This document shows, in pieces, positions 54,781-61,964 of a DNA stretch of 64,000 nt. Under the pieces are notes generated by a model. That model was not told the DNA's origin. It was given only the letters and a program-made list of their open reading frames with translations, and made no database searches. Position numbers and translations under genes: made by a program. The DNA is from Paramagnetospirillum marisnigri (GTDB taxonomy: Bacteria; Pseudomonadota; Alphaproteobacteria; Rhodospirillales; Magnetospirillaceae), in contig NZ_LWQT01000055.1 of the NCBI RefSeq assembly GCF_001650715.1, forward strand, positions 1-64,000, written 5' to 3'. Position 1 is the stretch's first letter, and each line of letters begins with the position of its first letter.

Positions 54781-55539
54781 ATGAAATGCGTCACCCTGTT
54801 CCGCCAGGACGATCATAGCTGGCAGGCTTTCGGCCAGGATCGGGACAAGCCGGACAATGTCATCGACACCAACCAGTACATGATCCGCGCGGGCGGATCG
54901 GCCATCCTGCTCGATCCCGGCGGAATGGAGGTGTTCCCGGCCATGCTGGCGGCGCTGACCCGCGAAATCCCGGTCGACGAGATCAAGGCGCTGTTCCTGT
55001 CGCACCAGGACCCGGATATCGGCTCGTCGCTGCCGCTGTGGCGCCGGGTCTGCCGCCCCGACGTCAAGATCTACCTGTCCTGGCTATGGGCCGGATTCAC
55101 CGCCCATTTCGACCGCGACGCCACCTTCACCACCATTCCCGACGAAGGCATGGAGATTTCCCTGTCCCATGACGTGAGGCTGCGCTTCATTCCGGCGCAC
55201 TACCTGCACTCCTCGGGAAATTTCAACGTCTACGACCCCAAGGCCCGTATCTTGTTCTCCGGCGACATGGGGGCCGCCCTGGTCCCCGCCGACCGGGCCA
55301 ATGGAACCATGTTCGTCAGCGATTTCGCCGGCCACATCCAGTACATGGACGGCTTCCACCGCCGCTGGCTGGGATCGACCCGAGCCCGCGATGCCTGGGT
55401 GGCCCAGGTGTCCAAGCTGGATATCGACATGCTGGCGCCGCAGCACGGCCTGATCTTCAAGGGCGATGACGTCAAGCGCTTCATCGACTGGATCGCCGGG
55501 CTCGAGATCGGCAGCGGCGTCGCTTCCATGAACCGATGA
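54781..55539 (+). CDS. ODP-like diiron metallo-beta-lactamase-fold protein
   Basis: 252 residues. The metal ligands follow the flavodiiron/ODP spacing: H75-x-D77-x-D79 (LSHQDPDIG), H143 (AHYLHSSGNF), D162 (SGDMGA) and H222 (APQHG); the second ligand is Asp instead of the usual Glu. There is no flavodoxin domain, so it is not a complete NO/oxygen reductase and fits an oxygen-binding sensor. It is 17 bases after the chemotaxis-type gene, and its stop overlaps the iron permease start (ATGA), so the sensor and transporter are co-translated. The ligand is inferred from the family. Confidence 0.8.
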   Translation: MKCVTLFRQDDHSWQAFGQDRDKPDNVIDTNQYMIRAGGSAILLDPGGMEVFPAMLAALTREIPVDEIKALFLSHQDPDIGSSLPLWRRVCRPDVKIYLSWLWAGFTAHFDRDATFTTIPDEGMEISLSHDVRLRFIPAHYLHSSGNFNVYDPKARILFSGDMGAALVPADRANGTMFVSDFAGHIQYMDGFHRRWLGSTRARDAWVAQVSKLDIDMLAPQHGLIFKGDDVKRFIDWIAGLEIGSGVASMNR

Positions 55540-57194
55540 GGTCCCCGGCGACGCCCACCGGCCGGGGCTGGTCGGTGGCGGTCTTCGTGCTGGTGGCCGT
55601 GGTCTCCCTTCCCGTCCTGGCGGTGGCCTCCAAGCTGCTGGTGCCATCGGCCGAGGTGTGGAGTCACCTGGCCGGAACCGTGCTCGCCACCTATGTCGCC
55701 AATTCCCTGTGGCTGATGCTGGGGGTCGGGGTCTGTGTCGCCTTTGGCGGTATCGGCACCGCCTGGCTGGTGACCATGTGCCGCTTCCCCGGCAGCCGCA
55801 CCCTGGAATGGGCGCTGCTGCTGCCCATGGCCATGCCCGCCTATGTGGTGGCCTATACCTATACCGGCCTGCTGGACTATGCCGGGCCGGTGCAGTCGGG
55901 CCTGCGCGTCCTGTTCGGCTGGCACACCGCCCGCGACTACTGGTTCCCCGAGATCCGCAGCCTGGGCGGCGCCATCTGGGTGATGTCCATGGTGCTGTAC
56001 CCCTATGTCACCATGCTGGCGCGGGCCGCCTTCCTGGAGCAGTCGGTCTGCGTGCTGGAGGCCAGCCGCACCCTGGGCTGCCGCCCCTGGCGGGCCTTCC
56101 TGACGGTGGCGCTGCCGCTGGCGCGCCCGGCGGTGGCGGCAGGGGTGGCGCTGGCGCTGATGGAGACCCTCAACGATTTCGGCACCGTCCACTATTTCGC
56201 GGTGGATACCTTCACCACCGGCATCTACCGCACCTGGCTGGGCCTGGGGCAACCCGCCGTGGCGGCGCAGTTGGGGGCGGTGCTGATGCTGTTCGTCCTC
56301 GCCCTGGTGCTGGCCGAGCGCATCTCGCGCGGCGGCCGACGCTATCACCACACCACCGGCCGCTACCGGCGCCTGCCGCAGCTTCGTCTGACCGGGTTCG
56401 CCGCCCTGGCGGCGCAGGTGTTCTGCCTGGCGCCGATCCTGCTGGGCTTTCTGATTCCCGCCGGGGTTCTGGGCCTGTGGGCCATCGAGGGCGGCGCCGA
56501 GCGGGCGCTGGCGGGCGAGTTCCTGCCCCTGGCCCGCAACAGCGTCATCCTGGCGGCAGTGGCCGGATTGGCGGCGGTGACGGTGGCGCTGGTGCTGGCC
56601 TATGCCCTGCGTCTGCATCCGCGCCCGGCGGTGAAAAGCGGCGTGCGGCTGGCCTCGCTGGGCTATGCCATACCCGGTTCGGTCATCGCGGTGGGTACCC
56701 TGGTCCCCTTGACCTCGGTGGATCGCGTCATCGCCGACATGGCGCAAAGCACCCTGGGCTGGAGCGTCGGGCTGCTGCTGACCGGCTCCATCGCCGGGCT
56801 GGTCTATGCCTATGTGGTCCGCTTTCTGGCGGTGGCGGTCAACGGCGTCGAGGCCAGCCTGGGCAAGGTCACCCCCAGCATGGAGGCCGCCGCCCGCACC
56901 CTGGGCGAAGGCAGCCTCGGCACCTTGCGCCGGGTCCATCTGCCCATCATCCGGGGCAGCCTGCTATCGGCGGGGCTGCTGGTCTTCGTCGACGTGATGA
57001 AGGAGCTTCCCGCCACCTTGATCATGCGACCGTTCAATTTCGACACCCTGGCGACGCGCACCTTCACCCTGGCCTCGGACGAGCGCCTTGCCGATGCCGG
57101 GGCGCCCGCCCTGGCCATCGTGCTGGCGGGCCTGCTGCCGGTGATGCTGCTCAGCCGGACCATCGCCCGTTCCCGCCCCGGAGGCAGCCCATGA
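55536..57194 (+). CDS. Iron(III) ABC transporter permease
   Basis: 552 residues with about 12 membrane helices in two homologous halves, each carrying an ABC-coupling EAA-type loop (EASRTLGCRPWRAFLTVALPLARPA near residue 181, EAAARTLGEGSLGTLRRVHLPIIRGS near 448). This two-in-one permease is the FbpB/SfuB type for ferric iron. Start overlaps the ODP-like gene, stop overlaps the ATPase gene, both by ATGA, so the three are tightly coupled. Its substrate-binding protein is probably the one encoded at 60186. Confidence 0.88.
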   Translation: MRSPATPTGRGWSVAVFVLVAVVSLPVLAVASKLLVPSAEVWSHLAGTVLATYVANSLWLMLGVGVCVAFGGIGTAWLVTMCRFPGSRTLEWALLLPMAMPAYVVAYTYTGLLDYAGPVQSGLRVLFGWHTARDYWFPEIRSLGGAIWVMSMVLYPYVTMLARAAFLEQSVCVLEASRTLGCRPWRAFLTVALPLARPAVAAGVALALMETLNDFGTVHYFAVDTFTTGIYRTWLGLGQPAVAAQLGAVLMLFVLALVLAERISRGGRRYHHTTGRYRRLPQLRLTGFAALAAQVFCLAPILLGFLIPAGVLGLWAIEGGAERALAGEFLPLARNSVILAAVAGLAAVTVALVLAYALRLHPRPAVKSGVRLASLGYAIPGSVIAVGTLVPLTSVDRVIADMAQSTLGWSVGLLLTGSIAGLVYAYVVRFLAVAVNGVEASLGKVTPSMEAAARTLGEGSLGTLRRVHLPIIRGSLLSAGLLVFVDVMKELPATLIMRPFNFDTLATRTFTLASDERLADAGAPALAIVLAGLLPVMLLSRTIARSRPGGSP

Positions 57195-58240
57195 CCGACG
57201 GTTTGGTTCTCGACTCCATCGGCCACGACTATGACGGCGTGCCGGTGGTCAAGGACGTCTCGCTGCAGGTCCGACCGGGCGAACTGGTCTGCCTGCTAGG
57301 GCCGTCGGGCTGCGGCAAGACCACCACGCTGCGGGTCGCCGCCGGGCTGGAGGCGCCACGCCTGGGCCGAGTCATCCTCAACGGCCAGCTGGTGTCGGGC
57401 GGCGGTGTCCATCTGCCGCCGGAATTGCGCCATGTGGGATTCCTGTTCCAGGACTATGCCCTGTTCCCCCATCTCGACGTGCTGGGCAACGTCACCTTCG
57501 GCTTGCGCTCGCTGTCCGATGCCGAGCGCGAGGCCCGCGCCCGCCAGATGCTGGCCCAGGTGGGCATGGAGGACTACGCCCGGGCCTGGCCGCATCAGCT
57601 GTCGGGCGGCCAGCAGCAGCGGGTCGCCCTGGCCCGCGCCCTGGCGCCCAGTCCCAGCCTGATGCTGCTGGACGAGCCCTTTTCCGGATTGGACAAGCGC
57701 CTGCGCGACCAGGTGCGCGACGAGACCCTGCACGTGCTGAAATCCACCCGCGTCGCCACCCTGATGGTCACCCACGACCCCGAGGAAGCCATGTTCATGG
57801 CCGATCGCATCGCGGTGATGCGGGGCGGCGAGATCGTGCAGATGGCGGCACCCGAGGAACTCTACAACCAGCCGCGCAATGCCTTCGTCGCCTCGTTCTT
57901 CGGTGAGGTCAATCTGTTGGAGGGCGTGGTGCGCCAGGGCAATGTCGCCACGGCATTGGGAAACTTTCCGGCGCCGGGGCTGGGCGAGGGAACCAGGGCC
58001 GAGGTCCTGATCCGGCCCGAGGGGCTGAGTCTGTCCCCGGCGCCCGAGGGCGAGGCGGTGGTGCTGACCGCGCGCCCATTGGGGCGGTCAAGCCTGGTCC
58101 ATCTGAGGGTCGAGCGCGCGGGTATGGCCCCCTGCCACCTCCATTCCCGCCTGCGAAGCGGCACCGCGCCCGCCGAGGAACAGCGCGTGACCATCGCGGT
58201 GGACGCCACCAAGGCGTTCGTCTATCCGATTCCCGAATAG
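57191..58240 (+). CDS. Iron(III) ABC transporter ATP-binding protein
   Basis: 349 residues: Walker A GPSGCGKTTT (about residues 37-46), Q-loop LFQDYALFPHLDV, signature LSGGQQQR, Walker B LMLLDEPFSGLD, switch His in MVTHDPEEA. The C-terminal ~110 residues form a TOBE-type regulatory domain, as in FbpC/FutC and PotA. It energises the adjacent permease and follows it with a four-base overlap. A lysozyme-like phage gene converges on it 31 bases later, where one would expect further iron genes. Confidence 0.9.
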   Translation: MTDGLVLDSIGHDYDGVPVVKDVSLQVRPGELVCLLGPSGCGKTTTLRVAAGLEAPRLGRVILNGQLVSGGGVHLPPELRHVGFLFQDYALFPHLDVLGNVTFGLRSLSDAEREARARQMLAQVGMEDYARAWPHQLSGGQQQRVALARALAPSPSLMLLDEPFSGLDKRLRDQVRDETLHVLKSTRVATLMVTHDPEEAMFMADRIAVMRGGEIVQMAAPEELYNQPRNAFVASFFGEVNLLEGVVRQGNVATALGNFPAPGLGEGTRAEVLIRPEGLSLSPAPEGEAVVLTARPLGRSSLVHLRVERAGMAPCHLHSRLRSGTAPAEEQRVTIAVDATKAFVYPIPE

Positions 58241-58271
58241 AAGGCGACGGACCGGCGACGGCACCGGGTGA

Positions 58272-59375
58272 TCACAACAACCCCAGGCCGGAGCCGAAGC
58301 TGCGGGTGAAGTCCTCGGGGTCGGTCTGGCCCATGGGGGCATCCTGGGGGCCGGGGCCACCGCCGCCATCACCTTCGTCGGCGCCGTCGGCGCCACCGTC
58401 CTTGGGTTGAGGCCATTGGGAGGCGGTGGGCCAGGGGGCTGGCTGACCTTCGAACCGGGGCAGCGGGTTGGCCTTCAACCGCTCGATCAGGCTGTCGGTG
58501 CTCATGGGGTCCTTCGTGTCCGGCGACGGCTGGCCTTGCTCGAACGCCTTGGGATAGGCCTTGCGGTAAGCCTTGGCCTCCGTGGAATTTTCGACCGCCT
58601 TCCACTTGGCCTGTTCCTCGGGCTTCCAGCCGGATGGACTGCCGGTGGCCAGGTCGGCCTCGGCCCGGCGGCGGGTGGCGATACCCCGGCTTTCATCGGC
58701 ATTGGAGTCGTAGAGGATTTCCTTGCGCATGGTGGCGGGATCATTGTCCAGCATGGCCCCCGTCGCCTTGGGGGCGGGGACGCCGTTGAAGGCCATGGAG
58801 GTAAGCGCGATCTCCTGCCGCGTGCCTTTCAGGGACTCGATATAGGCATCGGTCTGCTCCTTGGACCAGCCGCGTTTGTCGGCCTGCTGGCGAACGGTGT
58901 CGAAGGCGCGCTCGCGATGCTCGGACCAAGCGGTTTCCGCCTGTTTGGCGATCCGCTCGTCGCTCAAGGAAAAGCCGAACTTGTTCTTGTCGGCGGTTTC
59001 GGCGCCAGGCCTGTACTCGGGGATGAGCTTCTGGGCCTCTCGTTTTTTTGCATCCGGATCGAGCTTCGGATCATTCAGCTTGCCCACGGTGTCGTTGAGC
59101 AGTTTGGTTTCCGCCGGGGCGAAGCGATAAGGCTTGGTGAGGTCACCGCTGATCTCGCCGCCAATGGCGCTCAGATCGCGCAAAATGAATCTACCGCTGC
59201 CATTACGCACTGCCAGGGCGACGCCGCTGCCCATGGTGGGAATGCCGTAGTCGTCGGTATAGATGCGGGGCACGGCGCCCTCAAAGGTCTTCAAATGGTT
59301 GGCGACCGCGCTGGTGTAATCCTGTTGCGACAGCTTGGTCGGGGGCATGGGGGAGCGGCGGATGATCTCGGGCAT
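58272..59375 (-). CDS. GH24-type phage lysozyme with a long C-terminal extension
   Basis: 367 residues. The catalytic triad spacing of T4-type lysozymes is exact: E32-x8-D41-x5-T47 in TFEGAVPRIYTDDYGIPTMGSG. A helical middle part includes RQEIALTSMAFNGVPA, the region of the second lysozyme lobe. The last ~110 residues are Pro/Gly-rich and disordered (QPKDGGADGADEGDGGGGPGPQ), ending SFGSGLGLL. I chose the ATG at 59375 with GGAGAA upstream. It would cut peptidoglycan during entry or release. A decayed copy of its first part lies at 40735-41009. Confidence 0.75.
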   Translation of the reverse strand: MPEIIRRSPMPPTKLSQQDYTSAVANHLKTFEGAVPRIYTDDYGIPTMGSGVALAVRNGSGRFILRDLSAIGGEISGDLTKPYRFAPAETKLLNDTVGKLNDPKLDPDAKKREAQKLIPEYRPGAETADKNKFGFSLSDERIAKQAETAWSEHRERAFDTVRQQADKRGWSKEQTDAYIESLKGTRQEIALTSMAFNGVPAPKATGAMLDNDPATMRKEILYDSNADESRGIATRRRAEADLATGSPSGWKPEEQAKWKAVENSTEAKAYRKAYPKAFEQGQPSPDTKDPMSTDSLIERLKANPLPRFEGQPAPWPTASQWPQPKDGGADGADEGDGGGGPGPQDAPMGQTDPEDFTRSFGSGLGLL

Positions 59376-59395
59376 GATGGTTCTCCGGGTTGCAA

Positions 59396-59427
59396 AGAAA
59401 AAGGCCCACTCCGGGGGGGAGCGGGCC
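59396..59427 (-). terminator. Minus-strand terminator upstream of the lysozyme gene
   Basis: Stem GGCCC-A-CTCC (59403-59412) / GGAG-C-GGGCC (59418-59427) with AAAGAAAAA on the plus strand before it. Same layout, including the A/C mismatch, as at 41024-41052. It ends the transcript of the secreted-protein gene at 59458. Confidence 0.7.
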
Positions 59428-59457
59428 TGGGCGGCGAAATGCTTGAATGCCATGCGG

Positions 59458-59940
59458 CTATTTGACACTGAGCATAAGGGCGTGAGTTAGAAAATATTCT
59501 ATTGAATCAATTTTAGGGAACGCCCCTATTAGCAAGTAGCATTTGTCATCTGGATAGGGCGTCTTCATGTAGAAATTTGCATGAATCTCAATATATTGCC
59601 TATCCTGATCGATGCCTTCAAAATAATTGGGCGTCTGTTCATAACGGTAGACACGCTTGAATGTGCGCCTTTTCCTCCCCTCGGTCACAGGCTGGCGCTT
59701 GCCGTTCCAAATAAGAACGGCTTTGTGCTCGTCAATCCGGGCTTCCATCAGTTCCCTGCGGCGGCCCTTGGGGGGATCAAGCTCTTCGAAATTACCGAAC
59801 CGGTCGGCCACATGGGTGGTGCGCCAGGTGCCGTAGACCGGCGGGCATTTCTTGTCCGTCGATGGCGCGTCCTCGGCCAGTGCGATGGGCGCAGCCATCA
59901 GAGCGGCCAGCAGAATGGGCAGAATACGCGTTGGCCTCAT
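59458..59940 (-). CDS. Secreted protein next to the lysozyme gene
   Basis: 160 residues with a Sec signal peptide (MRPTRILPILLAALMAAPIALA). The mature part begins EDAPSTDKKCPPVYGTWRTTHVADRF and includes VLIWNGKRQPVTEGRKRRTFKRVYRYEQTPNYFEG in outline, with two cysteines. No family recognised. It lies directly upstream of the lysozyme gene on the same strand, separated by a terminator. Like the secreted protein beside the amidase gene, it could be a periplasmic partner or inhibitor; this is only inferred from position. Confidence 0.5.
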   Translation of the reverse strand: MRPTRILPILLAALMAAPIALAEDAPSTDKKCPPVYGTWRTTHVADRFGNFEELDPPKGRRRELMEARIDEHKAVLIWNGKRQPVTEGRKRRTFKRVYRYEQTPNYFEGIDQDRQYIEIHANFYMKTPYPDDKCYLLIGAFPKIDSIEYFLTHALMLSVK

Positions 59941-60185
59941 GGACGATCATCCCACGCAATAGTCGCCCCATGGTGCCGTTGTCGCCCACTACTCGCAATG
60001 GTCTCGAATGACAACGCCCGGAGCCAGGAAAAATGGGGGCAGAGCGGATGATTGCCGGTGGGAACACCCCTTTGGCCATTGATGGCGGGGCGGTGGCGTT
60101 CGAGATTCACCCTTTACACCCAAAACAAATGTGACCATACTGCCGCAGATGCAAATCATTAGCATTATCTCTCTGGGGCGCGCAT
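59941..60185. promoter_or_regulatory. Promoter region of the iron-binding protein with Fur-box-like site
   Basis: 245-base gap between divergent genes. GCAAATCATTAGCATTATC (60151-60169) matches the classic 19-base Fur box at 14 positions and contains the palindromic pair ATGC/GCAT. It lies 16-34 bases upstream of the ATG at 60186, where a repressor would block initiation. Confidence 0.6.
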
Positions 60186-61208
60186 ATGGGTAAGATCCTC
60201 CATCGGGCCATTCTGGCCATCTCCGTCACCATCCTGGCTGTCGGCACCGCGTCGGCGCAGGAGGTCAATGTCTATACCGCCCGCAAGGATCATCTGGTCA
60301 AGCCGGTGCTCGACGGCTTCACCAAGAAGACGGGGATCAAGGTCAACCTGTTGCCCGCCGGTGAGGACCAGTTGCTGGAACGCCTGAAGAGCGAGGGCAT
60401 GAACAGCCCCGCCGATGTGCTGATCACCACCGATGTCGCCCATCTGCACAAGGCCCGCGTCGCGGGCGTGCTGCAGCCGATCTCGTCCAAGGTGATCGAC
60501 GCCAATATTCCGGCCAAGTATCGCGATCCCCAGGGCTATTGGTACGGCCTGTCGGCCCGCGCCCGGGTGCTGTTCTACGCCAAGGACCGGGTCAAGCCCT
60601 CGGAGCTGTCCAGCTACGAGGATCTGGCCGATCCCAAATGGAAGGGCCGCATCTGCGTCCGCTCGTCGTCCTCCACCTATAACCAGTCGCTGCTGGCCCA
60701 TCTGATAGCGGTGATGGGGCCGGACAAGGCCGAAACCTGGGCCAAGGGCGTGGTCGACAACATGGCGCGCAAGCCCCAGGGCGGCGACCGAGACCAGATC
60801 ACCGCCGTGGCCGCCGGGCAGTGCGACGTCGCCATCGCCAACACCTATTACTACGGCAATCTGCAGACCTCGACCAAGGCCGAGGAGCGCGACGCCGCCG
60901 CCAAGGTCGGCATCTTCTTTCCCGGCCAGCAGGGTCGCGGCGCCCATATGAACGTGGCCGGAGCCGGGGTCACCGCCTCGGCCAAGCACAAGGCGGAGGC
61001 GATCAAGCTGATCGAGTTCCTGTCCGGTCCCGAGGCGCAGCAGATCTTCGCCGAGGCCAACAGCGAATACCCGGTCCTGGCCTCGGCCAAGGCCTCGGAG
61101 ATCGTGGCGGGCTGGGGCCCGTTCAAGGCCGAGGAGATCAATGTCGCCATGCTGGGCGAGAACAATCCGGTGGCGGTGCGCATCTTCGACCGCGTCGGCT
61201 GGCGCTGA
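60186..61208 (+). CDS. Iron(III) ABC transporter substrate-binding protein
   Basis: Periplasmic binding protein of 340 residues. A signal peptide (HRAILAISVTILAVGTASA, cleavage near residue 25) is followed by EVNVYTARKDHLVKPVLDGFTKKTGIKVNLLPAGEDQLLERL in outline, a typical FbpA/FutA start. The iron-binding tyrosine cluster Y221-Y222-Y223 lies in ANTYYYGN. It has its own promoter with a Fur-box-like site. The permease and ATPase genes are 2 kb upstream, on the same strand but separated by two minus-strand genes. Confidence 0.92.
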   Translation: MGKILHRAILAISVTILAVGTASAQEVNVYTARKDHLVKPVLDGFTKKTGIKVNLLPAGEDQLLERLKSEGMNSPADVLITTDVAHLHKARVAGVLQPISSKVIDANIPAKYRDPQGYWYGLSARARVLFYAKDRVKPSELSSYEDLADPKWKGRICVRSSSSTYNQSLLAHLIAVMGPDKAETWAKGVVDNMARKPQGGDRDQITAVAAGQCDVAIANTYYYGNLQTSTKAEERDAAAKVGIFFPGQQGRGAHMNVAGAGVTASAKHKAEAIKLIEFLSGPEAQQIFAEANSEYPVLASAKASEIVAGWGPFKAEEINVAMLGENNPVAVRIFDRVGWR

Positions 61209-61219
61209 CATCCAGACAA

Positions 61220-61244
61220 CCTCCCCCGCCCATGGCGGGGGAGG
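61220..61244. terminator. Hairpin between the iron-binding protein and scaffold-like genes
   Basis: CCTCCCCCGCC (61220-61230) / GGCGGGGGAGG (61234-61244), loop CAT, 12 bases after the plus-strand gene and 17 bases before the end of the minus-strand gene. Same sequence family as the repeats at 28711-28831. No T run on either side. Confidence 0.55.
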
Positions 61245-61261
61245 TGCCGGAGACGGCGAGG

Positions 61262-61942
61262 TCAGCCCTCGCCGTAGAGACGGCCGAACCCGGCCGAGAC
61301 CTTGGCGATGAAGGCCGGGTCGCGGGTCTTCCAGTAGCGCGGATCGCGGATCATCTTCTTCAGCTCCTCCTCGCTCGGGGTTTCTTCCGAGGCCGGGGCG
61401 GCGCGACCCAGGCTGGGCTCGCCGCTGGCCATCAACCGATGCAGCGCCTTGACGCCGTCGGGCGAAGCCACCAGGGCCTGATAGGCCTCGGGCGGCAGGT
61501 TCTTCTTGCCCCAGGCCGCCAGTTGCGGCGCCAACTGGCGCCACCGGCTCTCGCCGCCGAAATGGCGGGCCAGTTCCGCCAGATGGGCGGCATGGTCATC
61601 CTGGCCCCCCGCCTGATCCAGCAGCGGCAGCAGGCAATCATGGGCCAGATCATAGACCAGTTGGGCCTGCTCCTGGCTGAAGCCCGCCGCGTGCAGGCGC
61701 TTGTTCACCTCCATGCTGGAGGCCAGCTTGGGGTGACGATGGCTGATCTTGTAGCCATCGGGTCCCCCGGGCAGGGCGGCGGCGGCGCCACGGGGCGCGG
61801 CCGAGGCATGGCGCTCCAGGTCGCGATAGGCGCGCAACAGCGCCTCGACGCGGATTTCGCCCTTGGCCGGGTCCCAGAACTTCTCGGGGACATTGGTCGG
61901 GCGGGCTTGGGTGGCGGGCTCGAGGGAATCTTCGGAATGCAT
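61262..61942 (-). CDS. Capsid scaffold-like protein
   Basis: 226 residues, hydrophilic, helical and acidic. It begins LEPATQARPTNVPEKFWDPAKGEIRVEALLRAYRDLE in outline, the usual start of podoviral capsid assembly proteins (NVPEKFWD-x-GEIRVEALL), and has a long helical middle. The C-terminus carries a compact motif DPRYWKTRDPAF then VSAGFGRLYGEG that would be the capsid-contacting part, by analogy with T7 gp9 and P22 scaffolds. The same kind of motif opens the amidase-like protein at 52409. It lies directly after the portal gene, as expected. Confidence 0.75.
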   Translation of the reverse strand: MHSEDSLEPATQARPTNVPEKFWDPAKGEIRVEALLRAYRDLERHASAAPRGAAAALPGGPDGYKISHRHPKLASSMEVNKRLHAAGFSQEQAQLVYDLAHDCLLPLLDQAGGQDDHAAHLAELARHFGGESRWRQLAPQLAAWGKKNLPPEAYQALVASPDGVKALHRLMASGEPSLGRAAPASEETPSEEELKKMIRDPRYWKTRDPAFIAKVSAGFGRLYGEG

Positions 61943-61964
61943 GCTTGTCTCCTTTGGGACAGGG

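Noticed and set aside
55230-56939. Antisense frame over the iron permease
   Set aside because: Composition is Gln/His/Gly-rich with no domain; the plus strand has a clear permease with coupled neighbours.
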